Assembly: GCF_029433395.1 (NCBI RefSeq)
Contig: NZ_JAQTHW010000001.1
Coordinates: 209,027-273,026 of the forward strand
Reading direction: 5' to 3'
From: Bifidobacterium sp. ESL0763
GTDB lineage: Bacteria; Actinomycetota; Actinomycetes; Actinomycetales; Bifidobacteriaceae
Length of the DNA stretch: 64,000 nucleotides
Shown here: positions 46,403 through 56,192 of the stretch, piece by piece
Layout: every line of letters begins with the position of its first letter
Numbering within the stretch: the stretch's first letter is position 1
Translations under genes and position numbers: made by a program
The notes under the pieces: generated by a model
What the model was told of the DNA's origin: nothing
The model's database searches: none
What the model saw: the letters and a program-made list of their open reading frames with translations, nothing else

Positions 46403-47254
46403 ATGAACGCGACGGGCCTGAACGATGAGACACGTGACGATGCCAGCGGCATGACGGCGCTCAGGGCCGTGCTGTGGGATATGGACGGCACGCTGATCGA
46501 TTCGGAGCCCTACTGGCACCAGGCCGAGATGGACATCGCGCGAGAGCATGGCGGTTCGTGGAGCGAGGCGCTTGGCTGGGAATGCTCGGGCAAGGCATTG
46601 CCCGTGGTCGCCAGCAGGATGATCGAGCACGGCACGCGGCTTTCGTCCGAGCGGATCGCACAGGGGCTGATCGAGAGCGTGGCCCGCCAGGAGGCCGAGC
46701 GGATGCCGTGGATCGAGGGCGTGGAGGACGTGCTGCGCTCGCTCGCCGCCGCCGGCATTCCCTCGGTTTTGGTCACGGCGTCACCGCGCCGCATGGCCGA
46801 GAACCTCCTGCGCCAGGCTCCCGAAGGCGTGTTCGTCGGCTACGTCTGCGGCGATGACGACCTGCCCAAGAAGCCCGATCCCGCGCCGTATCTCGCCGCC
46901 GCGAAGGTCGTTGGCATCGAGGTGCCAGGTGATGGCAGCCGCGATGGTGTTGGCATTGGCGCCGATGAGCGTAGTGGCGTTGGCGGCGGTAAGAATGCCG
47001 CTGACGATGGCGAGCATGACGATGTTGCCCGCAGGCGTGCGTTCCGCAGGGAGATGGCCCGTTGCGTGGCCATCGAGGACTCCATGACCGGCATCGAATC
47101 GGCCGCAGCCTCGGGCGCGACCACCATCGCGCAGACCGGTTTCATCGACATCGACACGTCCACCGGCCCGCAATTCGCCTCGGTCGATGGCTACGCCGGC
47201 CTGACCGCCGCTAGTCTGGAGCGCTACGTCACCCGCCGTCTTCGCGTGCGGTGA
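46403..47254 (+). CDS. HAD-family phosphatase (phosphoglucomutase-like)
   Basis: About 283 residues; ATG 46403 is the most likely start, though no strong ribosome binding site is seen and ATG 46451 is possible. HAD motif I is VLWDMDGTLIDSEPYW, motif II VLVTASPRR, motif III the Lys in KKPDPAPYLAAA, and motif IV CVAIEDSMTGIESAAASG. The cap between I and II is of the beta-phosphoglucomutase/phosphatase type. A low-complexity segment (about residues 180-215) is inserted between motifs III and IV. Substrate unknown. Confidence 0.85.
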   Translation: MNATGLNDETRDDASGMTALRAVLWDMDGTLIDSEPYWHQAEMDIAREHGGSWSEALGWECSGKALPVVASRMIEHGTRLSSERIAQGLIESVARQEAERMPWIEGVEDVLRSLAAAGIPSVLVTASPRRMAENLLRQAPEGVFVGYVCGDDDLPKKPDPAPYLAAAKVVGIEVPGDGSRDGVGIGADERSGVGGGKNAADDGEHDDVARRRAFRREMARCVAIEDSMTGIESAAASGATTIAQTGFIDIDTSTGPQFASVDGYAGLTAASLERYVTRRLRVR

Positions 47255-47290
47255 GCGCGGAGCGTTGGCGCGTACGGCGTCGGATATGAC

Positions 47291-47318
47291 GAAACCCCTC
47301 GGATTCCCGAGGGGTTTC
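47291..47318. terminator. Bidirectional terminator
   Basis: GAAACCCCTCGG (47291-47302) pairs with CCGAGGGGTTTC (47307-47318). It ends the HAD gene on one strand and lies just past tRNA-Ser on the other. Confidence 0.8.
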
Positions 47319-47325
47319 TGTGTGG

Positions 47326-47410
47326 CGGAGGATGCGAGATTCGAACTCGCGAGGCTGTTACACCAACACGCTTTCCAAGCGTGCGCCATAGGCCACTAGG
47401 CGAATCCTCC
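47326..47410 (-). tRNA. tRNA-Ser (anticodon GGA)
   Basis: 85 nt on the minus strand. Acceptor GGAGGAT pairs with ATCCTCC. The anticodon stem CACGC/GCGTG encloses the loop TTGGAAA, giving GGA, which reads UCC/UCU. A long variable arm and the T-loop GTTCGAATC are present, as expected for serine. The encoded CCA end is at 47323-47325. Confidence 0.95.
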
Positions 47411-47691
47411 AGCATGCGCGCGGCGAATACCTCGCCAGCACACAACTTAAATAAGATACCATGCCTTCAAGACGTTCGCAATCCCCGAAAACAGGCGTGT
47501 CCGCATCGAGATGCGTTCCGTCCGCATGGGAGCCCGTTCCGGCATGCCAAAAGCGGGCCCGCGGCGACCTCCGTCAAGGAGATGCCGCGAGCCCGCCTTC
47601 GTGCTATTCAATCTGAAAATCTATGTCGGTCGAACCTCAGCCCGGAACCTCAAGTCCAAAGCCCGAAGCTCAAAGTCTCGAGCCCGAAGCC

Positions 47692-48090
47692 TCAGTCCTT
47701 GGTCTCGATGGCGAAGTTGCGCTCATAGTGCAGGAACATCGTGGCGCCGTAGCGGTCCACGTCGCGGTGCGTGAAGAGCATGCGGATCGCGAAAGCGGTC
47801 TGCACGTCGTAGGGCAGCGCCTTGAAGGCCGCATGCGCGTCCCAGTTCGGCGGCGCGATGGCCTTGTTCGGCACGTAGGCATAGCCGTAGCCGTCCTCGT
47901 CCACGTAGCCCATGAAGGGCAGGTCCCACGCGTTGTGGTCGGTCAGCTGCTTCTTGAAGTCCTCAACCTGGGCCAGCGACTCGTCGCTGATGCCGAATTT
48001 CCTGGCCACCTTGTTGGCCGCCGCGGTCTTTTCGGCCGGGGTCTTGCCGTAGAGCGACGGGTCTACGACGATGGTTTTCTCATCTGCCAT
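47692..48090 (-). CDS. Conserved small protein of unknown function
   Basis: 132 residues; ATG 48090 has AGGAAGGAAG 6 nt upstream. No signal peptide, membrane helix or recognised domain. The sequence is well folded in appearance and rich in aromatics: DLPFMGYVDEDGYGYAYVP, APPNWDAHAAF, and RMLFTHRDVDRYGATMFLHY. I believe homologues occur in other bifidobacteria but have no functional assignment. It stands alone between tRNA-Ser and the toxin-antitoxin island. Confidence 0.75.
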   Translation of the reverse strand: MADEKTIVVDPSLYGKTPAEKTAAANKVARKFGISDESLAQVEDFKKQLTDHNAWDLPFMGYVDEDGYGYAYVPNKAIAPPNWDAHAAFKALPYDVQTAFAIRMLFTHRDVDRYGATMFLHYERNFAIETKD

Positions 48091-48561
48091 GATGCTTCCT
48101 TCCTATCGGCCAAAATGCCAATGGATGGCGGAACCGCGGGGCGCAGAGCATGTTAGATGGAACATCCCTTTCACCACCACAATCCCTCTCGGTGTTTCCG
48201 ACACAATGCTGTGCCGATTTCCTCAGTGTAGCACAGTCGTGGCGTTTAGAAGCGTTCATTTATGTGCGTTTTGTTGCCACTGCGTGCATTCCGCCATTCC
48301 CCGACGATTTGTCTGTCCGGCCCTGACGCCTTCTCCCAATTGCCCATCAAACCGAACAAAAAAAATGTTCGTTTCACGTAAAAGAAAGACAAGAATCAGT
48401 AGCTGTCGAGAAAATTGATGGCTTGCCGAGGAGTGCGATACGTATGAGCCATATGTTCCCATGGCTGATACGCTTTGCACGGTCATCATCAAGTCGACGA
48501 TATCAAAAGATTCATTAGAGGGAGCGTGGCTTAAGAACGCTTGGTAGGCGAGTGCCCTCGG
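48091..48561. other. Spacer downstream of the TAC-like module
   Basis: AT-richer than the chromosome average. It contains the promoter of the small protein at 48090. I see no gene, terminator or repeat I can support. Confidence 0.4.
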
Positions 48562-49023
48562 TTATTGCTTATTGCTATTCGTTGGCTTCTCAGATGTCCT
48601 GGTCTCAGGAGCCTTTTCCTCATGCCAATTCCGATCGTTGAACTCTATGGGCAATCCGTTTTCCGCGCCGGCTAATCCCATTATCCGGATTTGGTTGATG
48701 GCGCTGGTCCTGAGGAAAGGCCAGATACGCCGCATTGCCTCATTGGCAGAGACCGATTCCGAGAAAGCGGCTATGTATTCCACTTCGACCGAAGCCTTGA
48801 GATATTTTCCAGCTGGTTCATTGGTCTTTTTATCGGCAGAGGATTGTATGGAAATTTCAATCCTGATTTGGGCCTGCGTGATATGGTTTCTGTCCTCGCC
48901 ACGCAGTCTCTTGCAAGAGGTCGATACCTGCTTGTTGAAAGCCAGCGATTTCTTGGGCTTCCTGTTCTCTATGACTCCACTGGACATAGCGAGGTCAAGG
49001 TTGGTTATTGCTGCTGCGACCAT
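48562..49023 (-). CDS. SecB-like chaperone of a TA module
   Basis: 153 residues; ATG 49023 with AGAGGTC upstream, 23 bp after the antitoxin stop. The middle (IRIEISIQSS, then LKASVEVEYIAAF) gives paired beta strands. RIWPFLRTSAINQIRIMGL followed by GLPIEF matches the helix and PxxF-like strand of the SecB fold, as in the solitary SecB-like chaperones of toxin-antitoxin-chaperone modules (M. tuberculosis Rv1957). Such chaperones protect the antitoxin from degradation. Identification is by pattern only. The region is lower in GC than its surroundings. Confidence 0.6.
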   Translation of the reverse strand: MVAAAITNLDLAMSSGVIENRKPKKSLAFNKQVSTSCKRLRGEDRNHITQAQIRIEISIQSSADKKTNEPAGKYLKASVEVEYIAAFSESVSANEAMRRIWPFLRTSAINQIRIMGLAGAENGLPIEFNDRNWHEEKAPETRTSEKPTNSNKQ

Positions 49024-49046
49024 GCGATACTGACCTCTATTCGTTG

Positions 49047-49409
49047 CTACTCGACGTAGGAGAGGCTGGTTTCCTCCGTGGCCTCGTTGAGTACACCATC
49101 ATGCTCGTATTCCCAAGTGAATGCCTCTTCCGGTTTCGGAGGCACGAAAGCGGTTCCGTGGCTTTGCAGTTCGACTGCCACGGCGAGGGCATAGTTCCTT
49201 ATTTCTGATGCCTTGGGATCGTAATAGTAGTTTTCGAATTCAGCGATTTTCTGCGGTTGCTCGCCAAGGAACGCTGCTACGTCTTCAACAGTGAGCCCCT
49301 CTTTTTGGCGTCGGAAAACCAAGGCGTGCTTGAGGTCGAGGAAATCGGCATAGTTGGAGGCGGCGATACGGTCAAAATCCTCGCTGGCGTAGCGGTCTTC
49401 GATTGGCAT
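49047..49409 (-). CDS. HigA-type XRE antitoxin
   Basis: 120 residues; ATG 49409 follows AAGGAGG. The helix-turn-helix is LVFRRQKEGLTVEDVAAFLG followed by EQPQKIAEFENYYYDP, and the layout fits HigA antitoxins. After it comes a tail of about 35 residues containing EEAFTWEYEHDG. In TAC modules this position holds the aggregation-prone chaperone-addiction segment; the aromatic patch here would suit that. It lies 20 bp after the toxin stop and 23 bp before the SecB-like gene. Confidence 0.7.
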   Translation of the reverse strand: MPIEDRYASEDFDRIAASNYADFLDLKHALVFRRQKEGLTVEDVAAFLGEQPQKIAEFENYYYDPKASEIRNYALAVAVELQSHGTAFVPPKPEEAFTWEYEHDGVLNEATEETSLSYVE

Positions 49410-49429
49410 GGCTCCTCCTTAACCCGTTA

Positions 49430-49927
49430 CTAATTCTTGACACAAAAAGTACAAGCCATACTAGCATGGCCCCACGTCTGGTTCCGGTATTGGTTGAATC
49501 GGTCTTGCGCATCGGCGATTGCGGTGTTCTGTAAGCTTTTGATTTCATCAGACGAATATCCGTCAATTGCTTTCTTGCTTAGCAACAAGCCCACGAACTC
49601 AGGAGTACGTTTGTCGTCTTCCGAATAGTACAGACGGTAGGGTGCATCATCCAGCTGATACCGCAGTTCCCATATATCTGGTTGTGTGGCGCAAGGGCTG
49701 AGAGGCGGGTAATAATCGGAGTAATCGAGTTGTCCCTTTGCCGCTTCCAGACAAAGAGCCTTTAACTCGCCCTTGAAACGGTGCTGTTTGGCCGGAGCCA
49801 GGCTTATGCATAGGCTTTCGAGCTCATCATCCAGGAAGCAGCGTACTGCCGTGGCACACTTGTGGAATGCGCGTGGCGAAGGCGCGGGCGTGAAGCAGAT
49901 TGAGTCTGCCGCTTTCCTTTGTTCCAT
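49430..49927 (-). CDS. HigB-type (RelE superfamily) toxin
   Basis: About 165 residues from ATG 49927 (ATG 49963 is also in frame; neither has a strong ribosome binding site). The core DIWELRYQLDDAPYRLYY followed by FVGLLLSKKAIDGYSSDEI matches the Gp49-like/HigB branch of RelE toxins, ribosome-dependent mRNA interferases. The final helix DAQDRFNQY also fits, with about 20 extra residues after it. It is first in a toxin-antitoxin-chaperone order, the arrangement of known TAC operons. Confidence 0.7.
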   Translation of the reverse strand: MEQRKAADSICFTPAPSPRAFHKCATAVRCFLDDELESLCISLAPAKQHRFKGELKALCLEAAKGQLDYSDYYPPLSPCATQPDIWELRYQLDDAPYRLYYSEDDKRTPEFVGLLLSKKAIDGYSSDEIKSLQNTAIADAQDRFNQYRNQTWGHASMACTFCVKN

Positions 49928-50399
49928 AGATGACCGCCGTTGTAGAAGATGAGTTGAATGCATTCAAGATTACCATGTAATGAAGAGCTAGCTGAGACCG
50001 GCAATCATGCAGGGCGCGGGAACTGTTAGGATTTCGGTAATGTTTTGGATGGCGGAGACGGGGCGACGGGGCGCGGATTACCATGGGGTATTGGCTTGAA
50101 CGAAGGGGTTTCGCGAACGGTGCGCCGCCGCGGAACGCCCGAAGACGATTGCGACAAGGGGCATGCGCATGCGTGGAGGAATCGACCCGGCGTGGCCGAA
50201 GGGCGTCCGACGGCCTCGCGCGCGCAAGAGGCCACTTGGATCGTCTCGACGAATGAGACCGGCAAGCGCAATCGACCAGATTGGCTGGATTGGCCGGATT
50301 GACCAGACTGACAAGATCGTCAGGCTCGATGAGACCGACCAGCCTGAAGCAATCAGCAAGACTTACCGAACCAACCAAACCGACAAGGCAGATGAGACG
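49928..50399 (+). other. Spacer and leader before the muramidase gene
   Basis: Divergent promoter region. The last 130 bp are low-complexity, built on GATTGGC, GACCAG and similar words. An open frame runs through it into the muramidase but lacks a ribosome binding site and would bury the signal peptide. Confidence 0.45.
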
Positions 50400-52463
50400 A
50401 TGATGCACGGTATGCACAGTTCGCACGATTTTTCCCGGATCGCGGCCAGGAGCGTGGCGGCGCTCGCGACCGCGGCATGCGCCCTGACGCTGGGCGTGGC
50501 TCCCGCGCAGGCGGCGAGCGACACGAATCTCAGCGGCGTTGGGGGATCCGGCAGCACGTCGGCCGTGGCGCGGTCAGGCCGCGGCAACGCCAGCACAGGC
50601 AAGACCATTGGCAACCAGAGCGCTTGGGTCTCGAACGCCGCGGATGCACCGAAGGACGCCATGCCCGACAATCCCAGCCAGAAGCTTCCCGACAAAGTGA
50701 GCGCCGCCGTGCCGGATGACGCGACCGTGGTCTCAAAGGATCTCGCCGTCACCTCCGATGGCCAGGTCAAGGACCTGCGCACCGGCCAGCCCGTCACCGA
50801 CCCGAAGCTCGTGGGCACCAAGGACAAGCAGCCCGACCCGCTCGCCAAGACCGGCGGCAGGCACTTCATCCCCGTTGAGGCCAGCAGGGTGAAGCAGGCC
50901 GTCGAGCAGAACGGCGGCGACGCCAACGCTGGCGGCGGTTCCGGCACTGGTTCAAATGCAGGCTCGAGCCAGGGTTCGTCCTCATCCAATGGGGGAGCGA
51001 ACGGTTCGAACGCGGGTTCTGCCGCTGACGACGGTGCCAACGCCGGTTCCGGCGCGGGCAGCCAGAGCGGTCAGGGCAACGATCTCAGTGGTGCCCAAGG
51101 CCAGTCGTCCCAGCCGAACGCCCAGTCCGGCCAATCTGCCCAGTCCTCGGTCGCACGCCAATCCGCGGACCGTCGCCTTTCCACCGGTAACAGGAACGGT
51201 ATCGTTCGCAATGTGGCTCTCACCAACGGCGGCTGGGGCGCCTATTGGGGCAACTATAACGGCACCCAGGCGTTCTTCAAAGGCGACGGCAGCCTCTTCG
51301 CCCAGCAGGCCAAAGGCGTGGTCGACGTCTCGTATGCGCAAGGCTATATAGATTGGCAGACTGCCAAGAATAATGGCGTCGAAGGTGCGATTATCCGTAT
51401 CGCTTATGGTCAAGATAATGGCTATGACGACCAGGCATTGCGGAATATCAGCGAATGCAAGCGTCTGGGCATTCCGTTCGGCATCTATCTCTATTCGTAT
51501 GCATATAACGACTACATGGGTGCGGCCGAAGGCAGCAACGTCGTCAATCTGCTTCGTGGCGCGGGCGTGAGTCCCGGTGATCTGAGCTATCCGATCTATT
51601 ATGATTTGGAGAATTGGACTTGGGCTGGACATGCCCCGCCCACAAGTCCGTATGTCTACGATGGCATCGTCAATAACTTCTTCATGCAGGTACAGCTTTC
51701 CGGATATGGGAATGTCTCTGTTTATTCCTATGCGGGTTATCTCGAGGGGGCACTCAATTCCAACAACATCCATAGCCGTACCAACTGGGTCGCTTCCTAT
51801 GGTTCCCATCCCGGCGTCTTGGGAACGTACGGTTGGCGCGACTTTAATTTCCCCAACAATTACCGTGGATGGCAGTATGCGGACAATGGCAATATCCCGG
51901 GAATCGGAACCGTCGATATGGATGTATTCGGCAATTACAATGCGGTCGATGACATCAGCCTCTTGTGGGTGGTACGCGATGAGGATATAGCCGTCGGTGC
52001 GGCAGTGACGAATTCAAGCTCGAACATTGAGTACAAATGGCAGTCCTATGATGTGAACACTCATATTTGGAAGGACATCGCTGATTGGAATAGTGCCAAT
52101 TGGGCCGGCTGGGAAGCGGAACCCGGAGACTATTGGCTCCACCTTGAAGTGAGGGATGGGCAGACGCATCGGTCAATCGGCACACGGACCATCGCGTTCC
52201 ACTATACGGCTGGTAGTGCTGCGATTACGGGCACATACGCGGGATGGAACGGCAACGGGATTCTGTTGGGTATGAATTCCAATGATTCCCGAGCCGGCTA
52301 TAAGATCAAGATCTACGACTACAACGCCCAAAAATGGATCGAATGCTTTAACGGGCAATGGGCCAACTGGCATCCGCGCCCTGGCGTGTATTGGACTCAC
52401 TTCGAACTCTACACACCTGACGGTAGAAAAGCCGATACCAGGACGTATGCTTTCGGCGTCTAG
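50400..52463 (+). CDS. Secreted GH25 muramidase
   Basis: About 687 residues from ATG 50400/50403, placing a signal peptide at the N-terminus (RIAARSVAALATAACALTL, cleavage near APAQAAS). Residues ~25-250 are a Gly/Ser/Asn/Ala-rich linker. The GH25 catalytic domain follows (about 295-510): VVDVSYAQGYIDW, GIYLYSYAYN, and the acidic pair in YYDLENW. GH25 enzymes cut the MurNAc-GlcNAc bond of peptidoglycan. Two C-terminal Trp-rich repeats (KWQSYDVNTHIWKDI and KIKIYDYNAQKWIEC) probably bind the wall. No LPXTG. It likely acts in cell-wall turnover. Confidence 0.88.
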   Translation: MMHGMHSSHDFSRIAARSVAALATAACALTLGVAPAQAASDTNLSGVGGSGSTSAVARSGRGNASTGKTIGNQSAWVSNAADAPKDAMPDNPSQKLPDKVSAAVPDDATVVSKDLAVTSDGQVKDLRTGQPVTDPKLVGTKDKQPDPLAKTGGRHFIPVEASRVKQAVEQNGGDANAGGGSGTGSNAGSSQGSSSSNGGANGSNAGSAADDGANAGSGAGSQSGQGNDLSGAQGQSSQPNAQSGQSAQSSVARQSADRRLSTGNRNGIVRNVALTNGGWGAYWGNYNGTQAFFKGDGSLFAQQAKGVVDVSYAQGYIDWQTAKNNGVEGAIIRIAYGQDNGYDDQALRNISECKRLGIPFGIYLYSYAYNDYMGAAEGSNVVNLLRGAGVSPGDLSYPIYYDLENWTWAGHAPPTSPYVYDGIVNNFFMQVQLSGYGNVSVYSYAGYLEGALNSNNIHSRTNWVASYGSHPGVLGTYGWRDFNFPNNYRGWQYADNGNIPGIGTVDMDVFGNYNAVDDISLLWVVRDEDIAVGAAVTNSSSNIEYKWQSYDVNTHIWKDIADWNSANWAGWEAEPGDYWLHLEVRDGQTHRSIGTRTIAFHYTAGSAAITGTYAGWNGNGILLGMNSNDSRAGYKIKIYDYNAQKWIECFNGQWANWHPRPGVYWTHFELYTPDGRKADTRTYAFGV

Positions 52464-52515
52464 CCGATACTGGAATCCGAAGAAAGGTATTCTCGGAATC
52501 GTACAGGTGGAATTG

Positions 52516-52565
52516 AATGAGGTGTGTGCCTGGAAAGTTTTCAGCTTCCGGGCACACACCTCATT
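52516..52565. terminator. Bidirectional stem-loop
   Basis: AATGAGGTGTGTGCC (52516-52530) pairs with GGCACACACCTCATT (52551-52565), with an additional GGAA/TTCC inner pairing. It separates convergent muramidase and rmlA genes. Confidence 0.75.
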
Positions 52566-52628
52566 GTTGTTGCAGTGGCTTTCGCGAATATTTCTTACGA
52601 GAAGCGTTGCTGCCGTTGCGTGGTGAGC

Positions 52629-53516
52629 TTACAGATCGGACATGATGATCTTGTCGTCGGCAACCTGCTTGAGGTGCTGGCCATAGGGGCTCTTGCCGTA
52701 CTTGTGGGCGGCTTCGAGCAGCTGGTCGCGTCCGATCCAGTTGTTCTCGTAGGCGATCTCCTCGAGGACGGCGATGGGCAGGCCCTGCGCGCGCTCGACG
52801 GTGCGCACGAACTCCCCGGCCTCGTAGAGCGAGTCCATGGTGCCGGTGTCGAGCCAGGCGTAGCCACGGCCCAGCGTCATCACGTTGAGCGACCCATCCT
52901 CCAGATACATCTTGTTGAGGTCGGTGATCTCCAGCTCGCCGCGTGCCGAGGGTTTGACCTGCTTGGCGAAGTCCACGACGCGGTTGTCGTAGAAGTAGAG
53001 ACCGGTCACCGCGTAGTTCGAGGCGGGATGCTCCGGCTTCTCGACGATGCTGATGGCGCGGTGGTCCTTGTCGAACTCGACGACGCCATAGCGCTCCGGA
53101 TCGTCGACGTAATAGCCGAACACGGATGCGCCGTGCTTCGCCTCGGCGGCGCGCTTGAGCACCTGGCTCAGGCCGTTGCCGTAGAAGATGTTGTCGCCGA
53201 GCACCAGCGCGCAGGAGTCCCCGCCGATGAAGTCCTCGCCGAGCACGAATGCCTGGGCGAGTCCGTCGGGGCTGGGCTGCACCTTATAGGAGAGGTTGAG
53301 CCCGAACTGGCTGCCGTCGCCGAGCAGCCGCTCAAAATTCGGTAGGTCCTTCGGCGTGGAAATCACCAGGATGTCACGGATTCCGGCGAGCATGAGCACG
53401 CTCATCGGATAGTAGATCATCGGCTTGTTGTAGACGGGAAGCAGCTGCTTCGAGGTCACCGTGGTCAATGGATAAAGGCGGGTACCTGAACCGCCCGCAA
53501 GAATGATGCCTTTCAT
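52629..53516 (-). CDS. rmlA: Glucose-1-phosphate thymidylyltransferase
   Basis: 295 residues. It joins dTTP and glucose-1-phosphate to give dTDP-glucose, the first step of dTDP-L-rhamnose synthesis. [16 protein letters not shown] is the nucleotide-binding loop, [16 protein letters not shown] the conserved segment with catalytic Lys, and VLGDNIFYG and [20 protein letters not shown] (partly) complete the family pattern. Length is typical. It is last in the rmlB-rmlCD-rmlA operon, 9 bp after rmlCD. Confidence 0.95.
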   Translation of the reverse strand: MKGIILAGGSGTRLYPLTTVTSKQLLPVYNKPMIYYPMSVLMLAGIRDILVISTPKDLPNFERLLGDGSQFGLNLSYKVQPSPDGLAQAFVLGEDFIGGDSCALVLGDNIFYGNGLSQVLKRAAEAKHGASVFGYYVDDPERYGVVEFDKDHRAISIVEKPEHPASNYAVTGLYFYDNRVVDFAKQVKPSARGELEITDLNKMYLEDGSLNVMTLGRGYAWLDTGTMDSLYEAGEFVRTVERAQGLPIAVLEEIAYENNWIGRDQLLEAAHKYGKSPYGQHLKQVADDKIIMSDL

Positions 53517-53525
53517 GGAATCTCC

Positions 53526-54974
53526 TTAGTCCTGATTCTGCTTGCGCTTGGCTACGTACTGATCCAGGAGCTTCTCCCAGTCAGCGGGTTCGAATCCGGT
53601 CTCGCGGATCTTGGCGAGGTCCAGCGCGCAATGGTGCGGACGGCGCGAGCCACCCGTCTGGGTGGCATAGGTGTCCACGGAATTGGCGTCGATGTACTTG
53701 GTGTCGACGCCTTCCATTTCGAAGATCTTGGCCGCGATGTCGTACCAGGAAGCCACGCGACCGGCGCCCGTGAGATTGTAGGTGCCGTATTCGCAGTTGT
53801 GGTCGAGCAGGTGGAACATTCCCTTGACGAGGTCCGCGACGAAGGTCAGGCGACCCGTTTGGTCGCTTGGCGCCTGCGCGGTCTGCTTGTGGGTCTCTGC
53901 GGCTTGTTCGGCCAGGCCGAGCATACGGGTCACGAAGTTCTTGCCGTCGCCGACGATCCAGCTCGAGCGGATGATGTAGTGGCGCGGAACCGTCGAGATG
54001 ATGGCGTCGGCCGCGGCCTTGGTCTGGCCGTAGACACCCAGGGGCGCGAATCCCTCGTCCTCGCGATGCTGTTCAGCCGTTCCGTCGAACACATAGTCGC
54101 TAGAGATGTGGATCAGCGTGATGCCGTGGCGGGTGGCCACACGGGAGAGGTTCACGACGCCTTCGACGTTAGTGCGCCAGGCGGTCTTGCGACCTTCCGG
54201 GGTCTCGGCCTTGTCGACCGCGGTGAACGCCGCGGCGTTGATGATGGTGCCGTAGAGGTCCCAGTCGTAGTTCTCATAGACGCTGGGGTCGGCGATGTTG
54301 AAGGTGTCGGAGTCGACGAATTCGAAGCCGTCGAGCCCGTGCTGCTCCACATAGTCGCGTACCGCGTGGCCGAGCTGGCCATTGCAGCCCGTCACCAGCG
54401 TGCGCTTGGGATCCATCGGCTTGGCGTCCTTGAGCATCGGGTGGTGCAGGTCGGCCTCGCTGCGTTCGCTCTGCTCGAGCGGAATCGGCCACTCGATATG
54501 CAGGTCGGGGTCGGCGAGGTTGACGAAGGTGTAGGTCTTCTTCTGCTCGAGCGACCAGTGCGCGTTGACCAGGTAGGTGTAGACCGTGCCGTCCTGGAGC
54601 GCCTGGAAGCTGTTGCCTACGCCGCGCGGCACGTAGATCGCGCGCGAGGGGTCGAGCCGGGTGGTGTAGACCTGGCCGAAGCTCTCGCCGGGGCGCAGAT
54701 CGACCCACGCGCCGAAGATCTCGCCGGCCGCGATGGAGATGTACTTGTCCCAGGGCTCGGCGTGGATGCCGCGGGTGACGCCCTTGGTGGCGTTGTAGCT
54801 GATGTTGTTCTGCACCGGGCCGAAGTCGGGCAGGCCGAGCGCGGTCATCTTGGCGCGCTGCCAGTTCTCCTTGAACCAGCCGCGGTTGTCGCCGTGCACC
54901 GGCAGGTCGAACACCAGCAGTCCGGGGATGTTGGTCTTGGTGACCTTCAGGTCCTTCTCGAAGTCAAATGCCAT
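53526..54974 (-). CDS. rmlCD: Fused RmlC epimerase - RmlD reductase
   Basis: 482 residues. Residues ~10-190 are dTDP-4-dehydrorhamnose 3,5-epimerase (RmlC): GDNRGWFKE, GVTRGIHAEPWDKY with the catalytic His, and YVPRGVGNSFQAL. Residues ~195-480 are dTDP-4-dehydrorhamnose reductase (RmlD): LVTGCNGQLGHAVRDY (Rossmann loop), ISSDYVFDG, and GVYGQTKAAAD with the Tyr-Lys pair. The fusion performs the last two steps and is, to my knowledge, usual in bifidobacteria. It sits between rmlB and rmlA with gaps of about 10 bp. Confidence 0.95.
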   Translation of the reverse strand: MAFDFEKDLKVTKTNIPGLLVFDLPVHGDNRGWFKENWQRAKMTALGLPDFGPVQNNISYNATKGVTRGIHAEPWDKYISIAAGEIFGAWVDLRPGESFGQVYTTRLDPSRAIYVPRGVGNSFQALQDGTVYTYLVNAHWSLEQKKTYTFVNLADPDLHIEWPIPLEQSERSEADLHHPMLKDAKPMDPKRTLVTGCNGQLGHAVRDYVEQHGLDGFEFVDSDTFNIADPSVYENYDWDLYGTIINAAAFTAVDKAETPEGRKTAWRTNVEGVVNLSRVATRHGITLIHISSDYVFDGTAEQHREDEGFAPLGVYGQTKAAADAIISTVPRHYIIRSSWIVGDGKNFVTRMLGLAEQAAETHKQTAQAPSDQTGRLTFVADLVKGMFHLLDHNCEYGTYNLTGAGRVASWYDIAAKIFEMEGVDTKYIDANSVDTYATQTGGSRRPHHCALDLAKIRETGFEPADWEKLLDQYVAKRKQNQD

Positions 54975-54983
54975 GATGCAGCC

Positions 54984-56042
<1,059 letters not shown>

Positions 56043-56192
56043 TTAGACAGAATTTACTTACGAACCAAACGATACGGTGTCAAATAGCGAGGATAGTGTT
56101 AGACCCATTATCGTTTCTAACATTTGTGATGCCGTAGCTTATAATTGACGTTACCGGTTTATTATTCATTAGTCGTATGGGATTGAAAGAGG

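Noticed and set aside
48572..49033. Plus-strand frame opposite the SecB-like gene
   Set aside because: It has no ribosome binding site and no family features, whereas the minus frame has operon spacing and a SecB-like pattern.
50163..50399. 79-residue N-terminal extension of the muramidase
   Set aside because: It would place hydrophilic sequence before the signal peptide and reads through low-complexity leader DNA.
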